Notes under the pieces: model-generated
Database searches by the model: none
Seen by the model: only the letters and a program-made list of their open reading frames with translations
What the model was told of the DNA's origin: nothing
Program-made: the position numbers and the translations under genes
Shown here: piece by piece, positions 12,164 to 23,207 of the stretch
How positions within the stretch are numbered: the first letter of the stretch is position 1
Layout of the letters: every line of letters starts with the position of its first letter
Assembly (NCBI GenBank): GCA_033725935.1
Contig: MU867109.1
Coordinates: 1 to 64,000 of the forward strand
Length of the DNA stretch: 64,000 bases
Direction: 5' to 3'
Source of the DNA: Cladorrhinum sp. PSN259
Lineage: Eukaryota; Ascomycota; Sordariomycetes; Sordariales; Podosporaceae

Positions 12164-13040
12164 TGACGGTGGCTTTAAAGCTAAAAGACGATGATTGAAA
12201 TACTAGGCGACCGTGACGGTGCATAAATAATAACAGACGATCCCTAAAAAGATCGTGGACGGTGGCTAAAACGATAATGGACGCACGTGTTTGTAGATGA
12301 AGTACGGTATTTTAAAAACGACAATCGACGATGTAATAAACAGTTATACTATAGGCCGTGATTAGATCGTAAAAGATGTATATTGCCAAAACATATGCTA
12401 TTAATGCACCGTTCTCACTCGGAATTAGTATAGTATGTGACTTGAACCTAATCTTCTTTTTGGCGAACCGCCGTTCGCTACCTTAGGAATCATTTGAAAT
12501 TACCTCGAACTCGAAATCTCTCCACCTCATCATGAGTAGTCTACATTCCATTTACCTACTCCCGTATATCCTGATGGGTGTTGCGCCTATCATAAATGGA
12601 ATATTTAGGCATTCTCAGGTCGGTTTACACGGTTATTAAAGGGAAGGATACGCGGTAAGATAAACGCATGATGTGTGCCTATATTAGATGAAGATGTATA
12701 TTCTTTTCTTGTTCAAGTTATAGCGTTATCGGGCATAACCGGAAGATGAAGATGTATGTAAAGAAGATGAAAGAATGAATTGCTAGATAAAAATGCGTAT
12801 AAATAGACGCAGCATGCGCTATACCGGACGAATCTGCAGGTATAAGAGACGAATTTAAATGACGTACGAGACGAAAAGCGAGACGGAAATGCCCGCACGA
12901 GACGAAATTAATGCACGAGACGAAAGTCCATCTATGAGACGAAAATGAATATACAAGATGAAATGCATCTTCGAGACGAACATGCATAAAATAACAGACG
13001 GAACTTTATGCTAACAGACGAGAGAAAATTTATATACTAG
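12164..13040. repeat. Degenerate tandem array, about 21 bp period, core AGACGA
   Basis: A six-base core of the form (G/A/T/C)(A/G)GA(C/T)G recurs at close to every two helical turns. Core starts read at 12743, 12764, 12784, 12804, 12825, 12846, 12868, 12880, 12899, 12917, 12936, 12955, 12973, 12995, 13015 and 13038. A more diverged arm has cores at 12164, 12185, 12204, 12234, 12256, 12278, 12295 and 12318. Most spacings are 18-23 bp. The spacer is A/T-rich, often with ATGCAC or ATGCAT before the core. The part between about 12340 and 12680 has lost the pattern. CG dinucleotides survive in the cores, so repeat-induced point mutation has not erased them. Confidence 0.7.
12545..12602. repeat. 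Perfect 10-bp inverted repeat
   Basis: ATTCCATTTA at 12545-12554 is exactly complementary to TAAATGGAAT at 12593-12602, with 38 bp between. It lies in the non-repetitive middle of the 21-bp-period array. It may be a chance palindrome or the ends of a tiny element; no target duplication was seen. Confidence 0.4.
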
Positions 13041-13896
13041 ACGGCGACTGTAAATCTTTGTTTGTTTATTAGTCCGATACTAAAAGCCGGAGACAATACC
13101 TTTTCTTCGAAACTTTCCTGCTCTTCAGCCAAATAACCATCACTTAAAAAAAAAATGAAAAAATCCCGCAAGAAACTGACAATTTTCTTTAAGATAGTTC
13201 CTCTCCGAGCTATTCTTCCCCCTGGTATTTTTATGTGGTTGTTGAGCTGGAAAGTATGAATCTTAACTTTAGGTGGTCTCACTCCAGCGAACGAAGAAGG
13301 CTGGCAGGGGAGGGGAAAGTGTAGAGCTTGAGCTTGACGGCTAAAATAAACTCCAATTCATGAAATATTGAACATGCAGACTGTATCAGGATTACATCTT
13401 CAATTACCTCTTATGAGAGACCAACATACTACACGACAGTACATGCATGCTTGAACTCTGACAATCTCACCACTGCACATTCACATCTAACAGAACTCAA
13501 GCACAACGGTTTCAAGTCCGCTCAAACTTTTAGTTTTGCTCACAAGAGTCAATTAACAGCAAACTACTTCACAAAGAAAGAAAAAAGAGTTAAGGAAATC
13601 CATTGATCAACGCCAATGACCCGGAAGACAAAAATTCCCGGAACGCAATCCCCAAATGTGGGAACCTCTTTCCTTTCCTTCCATAAAAAAGCCTCCTCTT
13701 CCAGCATGGGAAACCCCATATTTTGTGTCGTAATCAATAATCCACTTCCTCCCCCTCTTCATGCATCATAAAATGTGTGTTGTACAGTGATTATGAATGT
13801 ATGACTCCTTGATGCCTGACTTGGCTCGAGTCAATGGCATGGAAAGTCGTTGTCTGATGTGAGAAGAAATAGCGTTTAGGTGAAAAGCGCAGACAT
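13041..13896. other. Intergenic, downstream of the Ish1-like gene
   Basis: No gene was recognised. The AT-rich part near 13140 includes an A9 run. The sequence next to 13896 should contain the 3' UTR and polyadenylation site of the minus-strand Ish1-like gene. Confidence 0.5.
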
Positions 13897-15650
13897 TTAG
13901 AGCTCCTTATGCGCCTTAGCCTGGCTATCCTCAGCCTTCTTCTTCGCGGCCTCAGATCCATAAATGACCTGACCGGTGATCCAATCCCAGCCGCTCAACA
14001 CATTCTCCTTGATCTTAGCAAGGATAGTCTCGGAGGGCGACGAAGTGCCGTACTTGAAGTACGTCCACTGGCGACGGGCAAGAGCACGGAGCTCATTGAG
14101 GGTAGAGCCCTGAGGAACAGGAACGCCGTAGCTGTCCAAGAATTCCTTGAGATCGCTCTCGCTCCAGGAATCAAAGGTGACAGCCTTGGCGGTGTCGGTA
14201 GCCTGAGAGAGGTAGCTGGTGGCAGAGGCATAACCAGAACCACCGGCAGAGGATGCAGAAGCATAGGCAGACTTGGCGCCTTCAACAAGCTCCTGGCGAG
14301 TTGCATCGCTCTTCTGGCTGAGCTTCTTGGCTGTAGCATCACCGGTGGAGGCGAGGTAGCCCTTGAGGTTCTCGATGGTGAGATCATCCCAGGTCCAAGC
14401 AGTCCAGCCGCTGGCGGCCTTGTGAGAGTGCTTGCGAACAAGGGCACGAAGCTCATTAGCCTTGGTGCCTTGGGGAACGGGCACACCACGGGCATCGAGA
14501 TAAGCCTTAAGACGAGTCTCAGACCAGTAGTTGACGGCATGATCAAAAGCAGCCTGAGCAGCCTGAGAGGCAGCATCGGTAGCCTTCACGACGTTCTCGG
14601 CAACGTTGGAGGTAGCAGCGCCATATGCGGAAGCAGCTGAAGCGGAAACCGTGTCGCCCATGATCTCGGCGCGGTTCTTGCGAACAAGAGCGCGTAGCTG
14701 GTTGAGCTTGGTACCTTGGGGGACGGTGATGCCATTCTTGTCGCAGAACTCCTTGAGTTGAGACTCGCTCCAGGTGTCGATGATCTTGTCAGTAAGGGCA
14801 GCATAAGTCTCCTGAGACTTCTTTTTGGCGGCCTCCTGCTGCTCCTGAACGCGCAAGTATGCGAGACGAGAGTTGCGGCGGACGGAGGCAATAAGCTTGT
14901 CACGGGTGGTGGGTTGAGGAGCGGGAATGCCATGGGTATCGAGCCACTCCTTGAGATCAGATTCAGACCAGGTCTCATACAGCCAGTTACCGGGATAGGA
15001 AGCAGTCTCGCCGGCCTTCTCAGCAACGGTGTCATAAGCGGAGCGGGCCTTCTGGAGAAGGGTGTCTCTGGTGCGGGGTTGAGGAACTGCGCCATTGTTA
15101 GCGGTTTTGTGCTCATCGAATTTATGACGTCATGGTAACCTACCAGGAATACCGTGGTGATCGCAGAAGGCCTTGAGCTGGCTGTCGGTCCAAGTATCCA
15201 AAATCCAGTCCTTGACGCTGGTCCAGGCGGTTTGGGCCTTATCCTCAGTCTCATACCAGTAACTCTTGACCTGGTTGACGAGGTAGTCCTTGCCAGATTG
15301 AGCAGAGTCCTTTGTCTCGACGCCCTTGTGCTTCAGGTAGCTGCTGAGCTGGTCGGCATCCCATGAGTTGTAAGGGGTCACGACATGTGAATCCCAGTTC
15401 TTCTGCACCAGCGTCTCGAGCTGCTTGCGGTCTGAGGGAGTCGGGTAGGGAACATCGTGATCTGAAAGCCAGCGCTCAAGCTCGGTCTCATGCCACTTGT
15501 TGTAAGCTGTTGGTTGAATACTGTCAGCGGCGTTATTCTCCCATTGAAAGTGATTAGTGGAAATGACGTACCTGCGTTGGAGAACCAAGAGCTGGCGATG
15601 GCGGCGTCGGCCACAATGGCCAACGACAGGAGCGCTTTTGCGATCCTCAT
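13897..15650 (-). CDS. ish1: Ish1/HeH-repeat stress protein with signal peptide
   Basis: Spliced minus-strand model: exons 15650-15572, 15506-15144 and 15086-13897, 1632 nt, 543 aa. Donors are GTACGT and GTAGGT; acceptors are CAACAG and GCGCAG. The protein starts MRIAKALLSLAIVADAAIA, a clear N-terminal signal peptide cleaved near residue 19. About eight Ish1 (HeH/LEM-like) repeats of about 40-70 aa follow, each with a W-[ST]-[ED]-x-x-L-K-x-[FWY] helix, then G-[IV]-P-x-P-Q and a second helix R-[DA]-x-[LA]-x-x-x-R. The fifth, sixth and eighth repeats are most alike (VPQGTK..LRALVRK). S. pombe Ish1 is a stress-induced nuclear-envelope protein with the same repeat, so an ER lumen/nuclear-envelope stress role is inferred by family. 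There is no C-terminal membrane anchor. Confidence 0.88.
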
Positions 15651-17575
15651 GGTTGCGAAGCTGTAAACTCGTCAAATTGATGCGAATGCGGGAAAAGAAG
15701 AAGAGTTCGTGATGCTTCTACTCGATATTGTTGCTGTCAAATGCAGCTGTTTTGGGGGGTATCAAGTGATCGTGTGTTTGGGGGGAATGGTTTGGTGAAA
15801 AAGAAGAAGCCAGAGAAATTCAAGAGATGGCTTTTGAGAAGCAAAGAGCAGGCAGCTTCGGGTATGGTACGTCAGTCTCTGCGGGCGATCAAAGGCAGTG
15901 GTGCGATCGAGAAGTGGTCTGTGTGAGGTGGCAGAAATCAAGTACGTCACTGCTTGCTCGTTTGGGCAAGGAAACCTGCGGATTTCCTGCAGCTCTACGT
16001 GAAACTTCCACCCTTTTTTCTTTGGAACCAGCAAGAGAAGGCAACACTGCAGCCACTCGCAACTGCCAAACACTCACGTCAGGAGAAAATCCTCCGACAC
16101 AAGAGTGACGTCATATACGTAGATTGGGAATCGATCACATTCAGAACGGGCGTTAAGGCTGTTAAGGTGTGGATAGCTGGTCCGAGCGTTCTTGGCAAAT
16201 CGTCCCACATTCTGCCAAGCAACCTGAAGTCAAACTGTTGAACCTTTCTTCTTCTTTTGCCATGTTGAAGCTTGGCTGGCCAAGTGAGCCGAGCGACCCC
16301 CAGACAGGCTGAAGTTGGCCATTCGACTTTTCTTTACAATTATATCACTATCATCGAATTATAGACGCACAAACGAACTCATTTTTTTAATCAAAGTCAT
16401 TTAATTCATTTTGGTATTTGCAAGCTTCCGAAGATGGGGCGATCAAAGGCCCAGAATTTAAAAGAAGCTGCCGGTTGATAAAACGCGAAGTAAACGAAAA
16501 AAAACCAGAGACAAGACATGACGGGACGATATCCTCTTTGTAAGTTGGCGGCGCGCAGACAAGAAAATAAAGGAAGCGGCCCCATTCCATATCCATCCTT
16601 TCCTCCAATCCATCCTAGTCATTGATCAACTTTAAAAAAACGAAACAAACAAGCAGGAAAAAAAAAACGCATATTAATCATCCTTCCAGAGAAATTCCCA
16701 AAGCGCCAGCCGGCAGCATCATCATCATCATCAATCCCATATCCCAAGACCGCAAATCCACCCTCCCAAATGGTTGTAGTCAATAAAAGAAAGGGCGAAG
16801 TCCGTGCGTGCGTGCGACCAGTCGGCATCATCATCATCATCATTCCAAGACGCCGAAACCACCCTCCCAAATGGCGGCGTCAAGATAAAGAAGATGGTTG
16901 AAGTGCGTACGACAAAAAGAGGCCTAGGGAGTTCTTATTCGAGGTGAGGTTCGGCGGACCAAGCGGCAATGCGGGCGGCATCCAGCGGATTCATGGTTCC
17001 CAAATACCAAAGAAAACCCATCCTCCCAAATGGTTCTTGGTTACGAGACGCAAGTTCGCTGTGTTCTGAATCTGGCATCAAGAAGTTAGCAGATATTCAC
17101 AAGAGACGTTGACAAAGGAAAACTTACGGTGCCGAACGGAGTATAAAAAAAAGAAAGAAAGCAAACCTGGCAGATTCTGGTCTAGTCCGACAGACGCTCG
17201 TGTGCGGCGTGTTAAAAAATTAATAAGGGGCGCGCGCTGGCCGGAAAAAGGGTGTTGCAAAAAAAAAAAAAAAAAAAACCCCGGCGGCCAGGTCTTGGAG
17301 GTTATTGCGGAGAAGAAGGATCCTGCGTTGGTGTTGGAGATGTCTGGCGGAAAAAAGCGGAGCACTGGGGCCGTTCTTTCTGCTGGGCTGTGACGGTTAT
17401 TCCGAGCAGAGGTTCGAAGAAGGCGAAGTGGTGGTGCTGTTAGGGCCGCTGTATAGAAAAAAGGGGGTTGGGGGACGATCTCGTTGTTATAAAGGCGCTG
17501 GAGAGAAAAAGGCGGAGAGGAAGACGCTGGCAAAGGCGCGGCAAGGCAAGGCGCGGTAGCAGTCTTTTTTTCCCT
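15651..17575. other. Intergenic, 1.9 kb, between two minus-strand genes
   Basis: This is the promoter side of the Ish1-like gene and the 3' side of the RNA-binding-protein gene. It holds (ATC)n tracts near 16717 and 16829, an A20 run near 17259, and three related copies of a roughly 100-bp unit (separate entry). Open frames here are low-complexity shadows. No protein domain was recognised. Confidence 0.5.
16712..17060. repeat. Imperfect tandem copies of a ~100-bp unit
   Basis: The word CACCCTCCCAAATGG occurs at about 16759 and again at about 16860, exactly 101 bp apart. Both copies are preceded by (ATC)n and CCAAGAC and followed by GTCAA-TAAA and a GTGCGT/GTACGAC stretch. A third, partial copy (CATCCTCCCAAATGG) lies at about 17019. 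The conserved part is therefore a block of some 70-100 bp and not only the microsatellite. Confidence 0.65.
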
Positions 17576-20498
17576 CTACTCCTCCAAGTAGCGGGAGATC
17601 GACAAGGCCGATGCGGAAGACTGGCGGCTATGGCTAGGGGGGCCGGCGGTGCTGGGGCCAGGCAGGGCGGGGCGGGCAGTCTGTCGGCCGGGGCGGTCGC
17701 AAGGGTCTCGGCCTAAAAAAAAAAAAAAGGTAGGTTAGTCTTTTCTCTTCATCTCATATATGTCATCTCTTCTCTTCCCACCTCGTCGCCATAACACCGG
17801 ATTCGATCTGGCAATGCTCATACACTCATCTCACCCCACGGGATAAAGACCGCGACTCTTCATCTAAGCACCTGAAGTCAGGAAGGGGAAATACGTACCA
17901 AATTCGCACAGGACGCCGAACTCCCTGAACTCTCGTACGAGAGCCATCCGTGCCGCCTCCGATTGGCAGCGGTAACTACCGAACCGGAACTCGATCAGGG
18001 CCCGAGTGTTGGCCTGGTTCATGCCGTGGTGCACGATCAGATCCAGCTGATAAATCAGCTTTTCATCGAAGTAGGCGCGGAGGTGTGCCTCGTTGACGAT
18101 CTCGGGGGGGCCGCTGATGAGTAGCACCCGGGACTTGGTGCCGGCAGGGTCGACCTCGGCGGACCGGATTCGGTTCCAGGTCACTCTCGCCCGGTGGTAG
18201 GGGAAGCCGGGGAGAGTGAACCCAGCCTGCGTGCCATTGGCCAGGTTGTAGAAGCGCTCTGTTTTCCTTAGGTTAGCCCTCTGTCATTCCAAGTGGAAAA
18301 AGAGTTAAAAGAGTAATCAGAAGTTTGGAACTAAGTACGTGCTACCCCTTCGAGTACAAGTTTGTACTGGGAAGGTGTAGTATTACTAATCGGACCCCAC
18401 TACAATTCTAGTTGTAGTACTAGTAGGGCCGAGCGTCCTAGTGCAAACGAATGAATAGGGGTATAAACAAAACAAACTTACCGGCGTCGGCGCGTTCAAA
18501 AAACACGAGCTTGGCAGCACTCAAGTCGTGGCCCTTCTCTGGCTCTGGCGGATTGATATGAGTAGCATAGATGCGTCCCATATTCCTTATCCCGGCGAGA
18601 AGGCTGGTGGTGGTGAGGTTGGGGGGGAGGCCGACGAGGAACAGACTGCAATTCTCTGCTTCGGAAATCTGTGCGGACCGGTTGCGCTCTAGATCTGGGT
18701 TGCCCTTGTAGTTGGGCGAAAACCCCTTGATCATCAGGTCGTACGCCTCGACGTCTGTGATCCGGCGATGGGTCCGGCACTCCATTGGCCGGAAGAATGT
18801 GGGCTCGATCTCCGTGTTGGCGTCATACGGGATTATGGCGGAGGATGAGGCGGGAGCGTAGGCGGAAGCAGGTGGACCACCGAAAGTAGCAGAGGATCTG
18901 GCGAAAGACGAGGAACCGGGGAAGCCAGGAGACGGGTCGGCGAAGTTAGAAGAGGAGGGGCCAACAAAGGAAGAGCCGAAGGGACCAGTCAGGGGGCCAG
19001 AGGGGTGGTAGGGGGAGGAGGCAGCGCCGGAGAAAGGAGACGAGCCAGCCAAAGTGGAGGAAGAGGAGGCGGCGGCTTGCTGTCCATGGTGGATGGCATG
19101 TCCCACAGATGTGGGCATGCCAAACCCAGAGGACCAGGCGGCAGCGGACTGGGAGGAGGAGGCCGGGAGGGCAGGTTTGGCGGAGGAGAGAGAGGAAGCT
19201 AGACCGCGGGAACCACCAAATTTGGCGGCGGAGGGGGCAGAGAGGTAGGAGGAGGAGGGGGCAGGGGGGCCAGCCAAAGCACCACGGACACCCAAATAGG
19301 AGGAGGCGGCAGCGGCAGCGGCATAGGAGGAGGGGAGGGGGAGGGAGGCAGCGGGGGCAGCACCACGGGCAGAGGAGGGAGGGGGAAGGACGACCGACGG
19401 CCAGACCGAGCCAACGGTCGAGGCCTGGCGCCGGGAGGGCTGCTCTAGGGCGGAGCCCGAGCGAAGCACCTCCATGGTCGCAGGCACACGACCATTGAAC
19501 TCGTCGACCTCAGCGGCCGACAAAGACCCGACACCAGCCGAGCTGAGGACGTTCCGGGCAAGCCCGGAAGCAGTCCCAGCCGCGATGCTGGGTTTCCCAT
19601 CCCCGATAACACCCGGATGGGGTCGAGGATGGGACCCAGGGATTTGGCCCTGGGGGGTCGTTGTCGCCGCAGACGCACGGACGGCGGCGGGACGGACGGA
19701 TGGCGGCGAGGCCACCGACCCCTCCGAGGCCTCGAAGACCTCGAGGGTCTCGAAGGGGTTGGTGGATCTCACCGGGGCCATCGTTGTTGTTGCTGTTGCT
19801 GCTGGGGTGTTGTTGTTGTTGTTCTTGTTGTTGTTGCTGCGGCTGCTGCTGTTGTTGTTGTTGTCGGAGAGAGAAAAAGAAGTCGAAAAATCAACCGGGT
19901 CGAAATTTATAGTCGCACCAGAGGTATAGCTCCGGTCGTGATTGCGAGGAAGGTACGATAATCGATTTTCACCCGCACGGACCACAGGAGGTTCTATTGT
20001 AAGCCTGTGAATTTCTAAATTGTCGTGACTTTGATGCTGAGGAAGTCGCGATTGTCTAGCTAGCGAACCGGCCGGCTTTGTTCGGCAACTTGGGAGACCA
20101 GCAGGTGACCGCAGGTTTGAATAATGTTGTCTCAGTGAAGGGGTAGAAGCAAAGACATTTGGACTCTCATCAACGACCGTTGCTCTTCTCGAGAATTGTG
20201 ATGTGGATGAAGATGAATCAGGGGTATTGTTTATGTTGACACCAAGATGATGCTGGACTTCTTGTGATGATGACGGCCGTGATGGTGTCTCTTGCAGGCC
20301 TAGCGATGTTACACGTCTGACACGATCAATTTCATGGCGTCTTACGCTTGTAATCACTGATGGCGTTGTTCCAGGCGTCTGATCACGGTCATCACTGGGT
20401 GTAAAGATGGTATCTTCTGGTGAACGAGTTTCGGGAGAAGAGCCATGGTAATCTGTGAGATATGACCTTGGGGTCTCCATGTTGATTCGAATGGCCAT
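17576..20498 (-). CDS. RRM RNA-binding protein with long disordered N-terminus
   Basis: Spliced minus-strand model: exons 20498-18482, 18258-17899 and 17712-17576, 2514 nt, 837 aa. The second intron is well marked: GTACGT donor, GACTAAC branch point and a 13-T tract before its AG. The ATG at 20498 (MAIRINMET) was chosen, because the open frame above it lacks an ATG. Residues 1-600 are Ser/Ala/Pro/Asn-rich with a poly-Asn segment (codons at about 19785-19865). Residues about 612-690 form an RRM-like fold (CSLFLVGLPPNL, then KLVFFERADA across the first intron). A second RRM-like segment lies at about 710-785 (VLLISGPPEIVNEAHLRAYF). The two-RRM, Ser/Asn-rich layout resembles fungal Mei2/Whi3-like mRNA regulators, but I cannot name an orthologue. 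Cytoplasmic mRNA binding is inference. Confidence 0.75.
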
Positions 20499-23207
20499 CT
20501 TTGACAGTCTTGATAGATGTAATCTGACTAACCTGGATGAAAAGGGAGAGGAAGTCTTCAAGAAGATGGGACATCTCAATGTTGGGTATCTGGGAGATGA
20601 TATATACTTGTAGCCATCTCATTCTATGAGCACACTTCAACATTGCCTGTTGTTGTTGTTGTTGCTTGCTTTGGTTGGGTTCACTTTTGCGGGCATTCAA
20701 CACGCCACGTCAAACCAGCAACTGCTCTTCTTGACTCCTGCCAGCTGGAAGCATCCAAGCAAGTCAGCGGCCCACAAAGGATTTCATTATATGATTCAAA
20801 GTCCATGTCAGAGAGGCGACGAAGACAAGAAGAAAACTATAGTTCGTGTTGTTTCAGACAACTCAAAGAGAAACCCGTCCTTTGTTGAAGCGGATCGGTC
20901 GTATGATTAAAAAAGAAAGTGTTGTGATTGCTTGAATCGCATCACTGCGATCGCTTCTTGAGTCCTTTTGGCTGCCTGTCTTTATTTCTTGTTTGTTTGG
21001 GCTCGCTCACTCCATAGCGATCTTTGACTAACATAGGTCTCACTCTTGCAGAGTCTTCTGTCCAGCTCGGTCATCATTGTTCGGCGCAGTCAGCCTTTGA
21101 CAGCACAGCGTGATGGGTCATCTTCTGGAGGCATCGAAATCTATGTGAATCAATCACTCAAACAAGGGCATTCATCATCAATTGTATGGAAGAAAAAAAG
21201 CACTGATTGTTTTACTTTAAAATCCAGATCTTGGATCTTTGCGCTGCTGCCAGTTTTGCTTTTTTTTTTTTTTTTCACTGCGATCGCGATTGTGATTTGC
21301 AGTCCTAACTTAGGTTTTTCGCTACGCGTGCGACTACGATCGCGACTACGATTTGCTGTTAGCGAACTTGTACATGCACAGTTGTCATTTTTATCGCTCA
21401 AAAGCTGTAGGTGCCGAAAAGTCCAATCACAAGGCTACATACAGTACCTATTGTCACCGCAATCCCATCTTTTGCTGCAGTTACTGCGAGTTGGGGAAAG
21501 CGCAGCGGTCAGTCTGAAACAAGGCGGCGAATTAGGCTGCGACCCCGAATAGCGATCCGGCCATTCGCTCCGACTCCGACCTCTATATAGGTATTGTACT
21601 TGTAGTCCTAATCAATCGGAGGTCGCTATATTGTAGTTATCGTCGTAGCCCTCGCTATTCGGCGTCGCGCGCACAAGCGATATTAAAGGATCGCACATAT
21701 ACATTGAGCACAGTTATGTTACGTTGAATGGGGAGCTCAAGTTTCTTCAATCATGATGTTACACTTGTGACGCCAAGTGTGAGATGATGCTCTAGAGATT
21801 CGGTGGCAATGGACCAACTAGTTCGCACTGCTTCGAAACGATCGGGAAAGATGCTCTGTAGCTCTCGTCGATACTAGTGTCCCAGGGGGTGACAATTGCA
21901 GTGTTGAAAAGCTACAATGATGGGTGTCCGACAGCCTTGTTGAACGTCTCGTCATGGCGAAGCAAGAATTAAGCAAGGCGGGTGGATAGGTGGATAGCTT
22001 GATCGCTCCGACTCCGACAGCGAGTCCTGTCTAGTCTCACTTCCGAATTCTTGCTTTCTTTTGATCAAGAGATGCGACGTAACGGTCTACATGGAGCCTC
22101 TTTGGAGATGAAGTCTGAAGATGGCCATGTCAAGGATCACAGACCGATGCAAGCAAAAGATTGGTCGGCAGGATCAACGATAAGAGGTCAAATCGCTGCA
22201 AAAGTCAAGAGGACAGACTAGGTCAGGACGACGCCACTCGCCTCGCCGACTATCCATCTCTTGACCCTCAGGCAATTCCAGAAGGTGTTCAGACAATCCG
22301 ACAGGATAAACTAGAGGAACTCGATATCGCTCAGTCCTGATGTGGGCCTTGTCGCCTACCCTCCGTGCCCTGCGACTTGATAACTTGAGGGAAAACAAAT
22401 CGCGCGTCTTTTCAAGCTCAAATGGCCGCGGCGGCGCATAAAGCCTTCACGCTCAGCAAGTTCTGCCCTGCCCCGCAGGACTGCCGGAGATAACTGGCGA
22501 ATTGGAAGTCATCTTAGACTCGCTGTTGGATCATGATTGAGCAGGAACAGGGACACTGGAACTTAACCACCCAGGGTTCAATATTACTGATCCAAACACA
22601 ACCGTAGTTTACAGCTGTGTGATTTGTGATTTTGTATCTACTTTCGCTGCTTAGGAATTTGTGAGCGCGCATTCTACAAACGGGGGGGTTCTCAATGACA
22701 ATGAATCTTTCTCAGTCGTCATGAAGCCCAATGCCTATAAGCTTCCGCTTGTGGAAATGAACTTGCCCAAGAAAACTATCAAACACATTCAGAAACCAAG
22801 AAATGAACTAGATTCAAGCTATTTTAGCGTGAGCAGCCACATACATTGCCTGAACAAGAGCTAATTGATTACAGACACGTGGTAGGAATTGAAGAACTTG
22901 ATATAACTCGAGCTGAGCTAATAAAAAGTGACCAAAAAAGAATTTCAGATATTCAGGTTTCAAGTGTGTGTACTAGTATATACATATAATACGAACCACT
23001 TTCTAATAGTTCAAGGTCGCAGGGAAAAGAGGAACTGAAAACAATCCTGAGACTCCGAGATAAGTTGGTGAATAGAATCGATTATAAATAATAAATGACA
23101 ACAGTGTGGGAAAATTGATGCAATAAACTAGATACTACATGTACTCCATCTCCATGAATGGCCAATTCCCAATGTTCAATTTAACCTTAAACCTTCGCCC
23201 CAAATAC
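20499..23207. other. Gene-free stretch with diverged repeat-like DNA
   Basis: The stretch contains the 5' flank of the RRM gene and then sequence rich in the words GCGATCG, GCGACTACG and CGCTCCGACTCCGAC (about 21280-21680 and again at about 22004), which suggests a decayed repeat. A T18 run lies near 21260. A fragment at about 22174-22398 is open on both strands and looks faintly protein-like, but it starts without an ATG and no domain is seen. No gene is called. Confidence 0.5.
21960..22056. repeat. 11-bp perfect inverted repeat bounding 97 bp
   Basis: AAGCAAGAATT at 21960-21970 is the exact complement of AATTCTTGCTT at 22046-22056. The interior includes GATCGCTCCGACTCCGAC, a word also present near 21565. 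It could be a small inverted-repeat element (MITE-like). No flanking target-site duplication could be confirmed by eye. Confidence 0.45.

Noticed and set aside
13909..15254. Long open frames on the opposite strand and other frames of the Ish1-like gene
   Set aside because: They are antisense or shifted shadows of a strongly biased repeat gene, without domains of their own.
19005..19961. Gly/Arg- or Cys-rich plus-strand frames opposite the RRM gene
   Set aside because: They are antisense shadows of Ser/Ala/Pro/Asn codon repeats.
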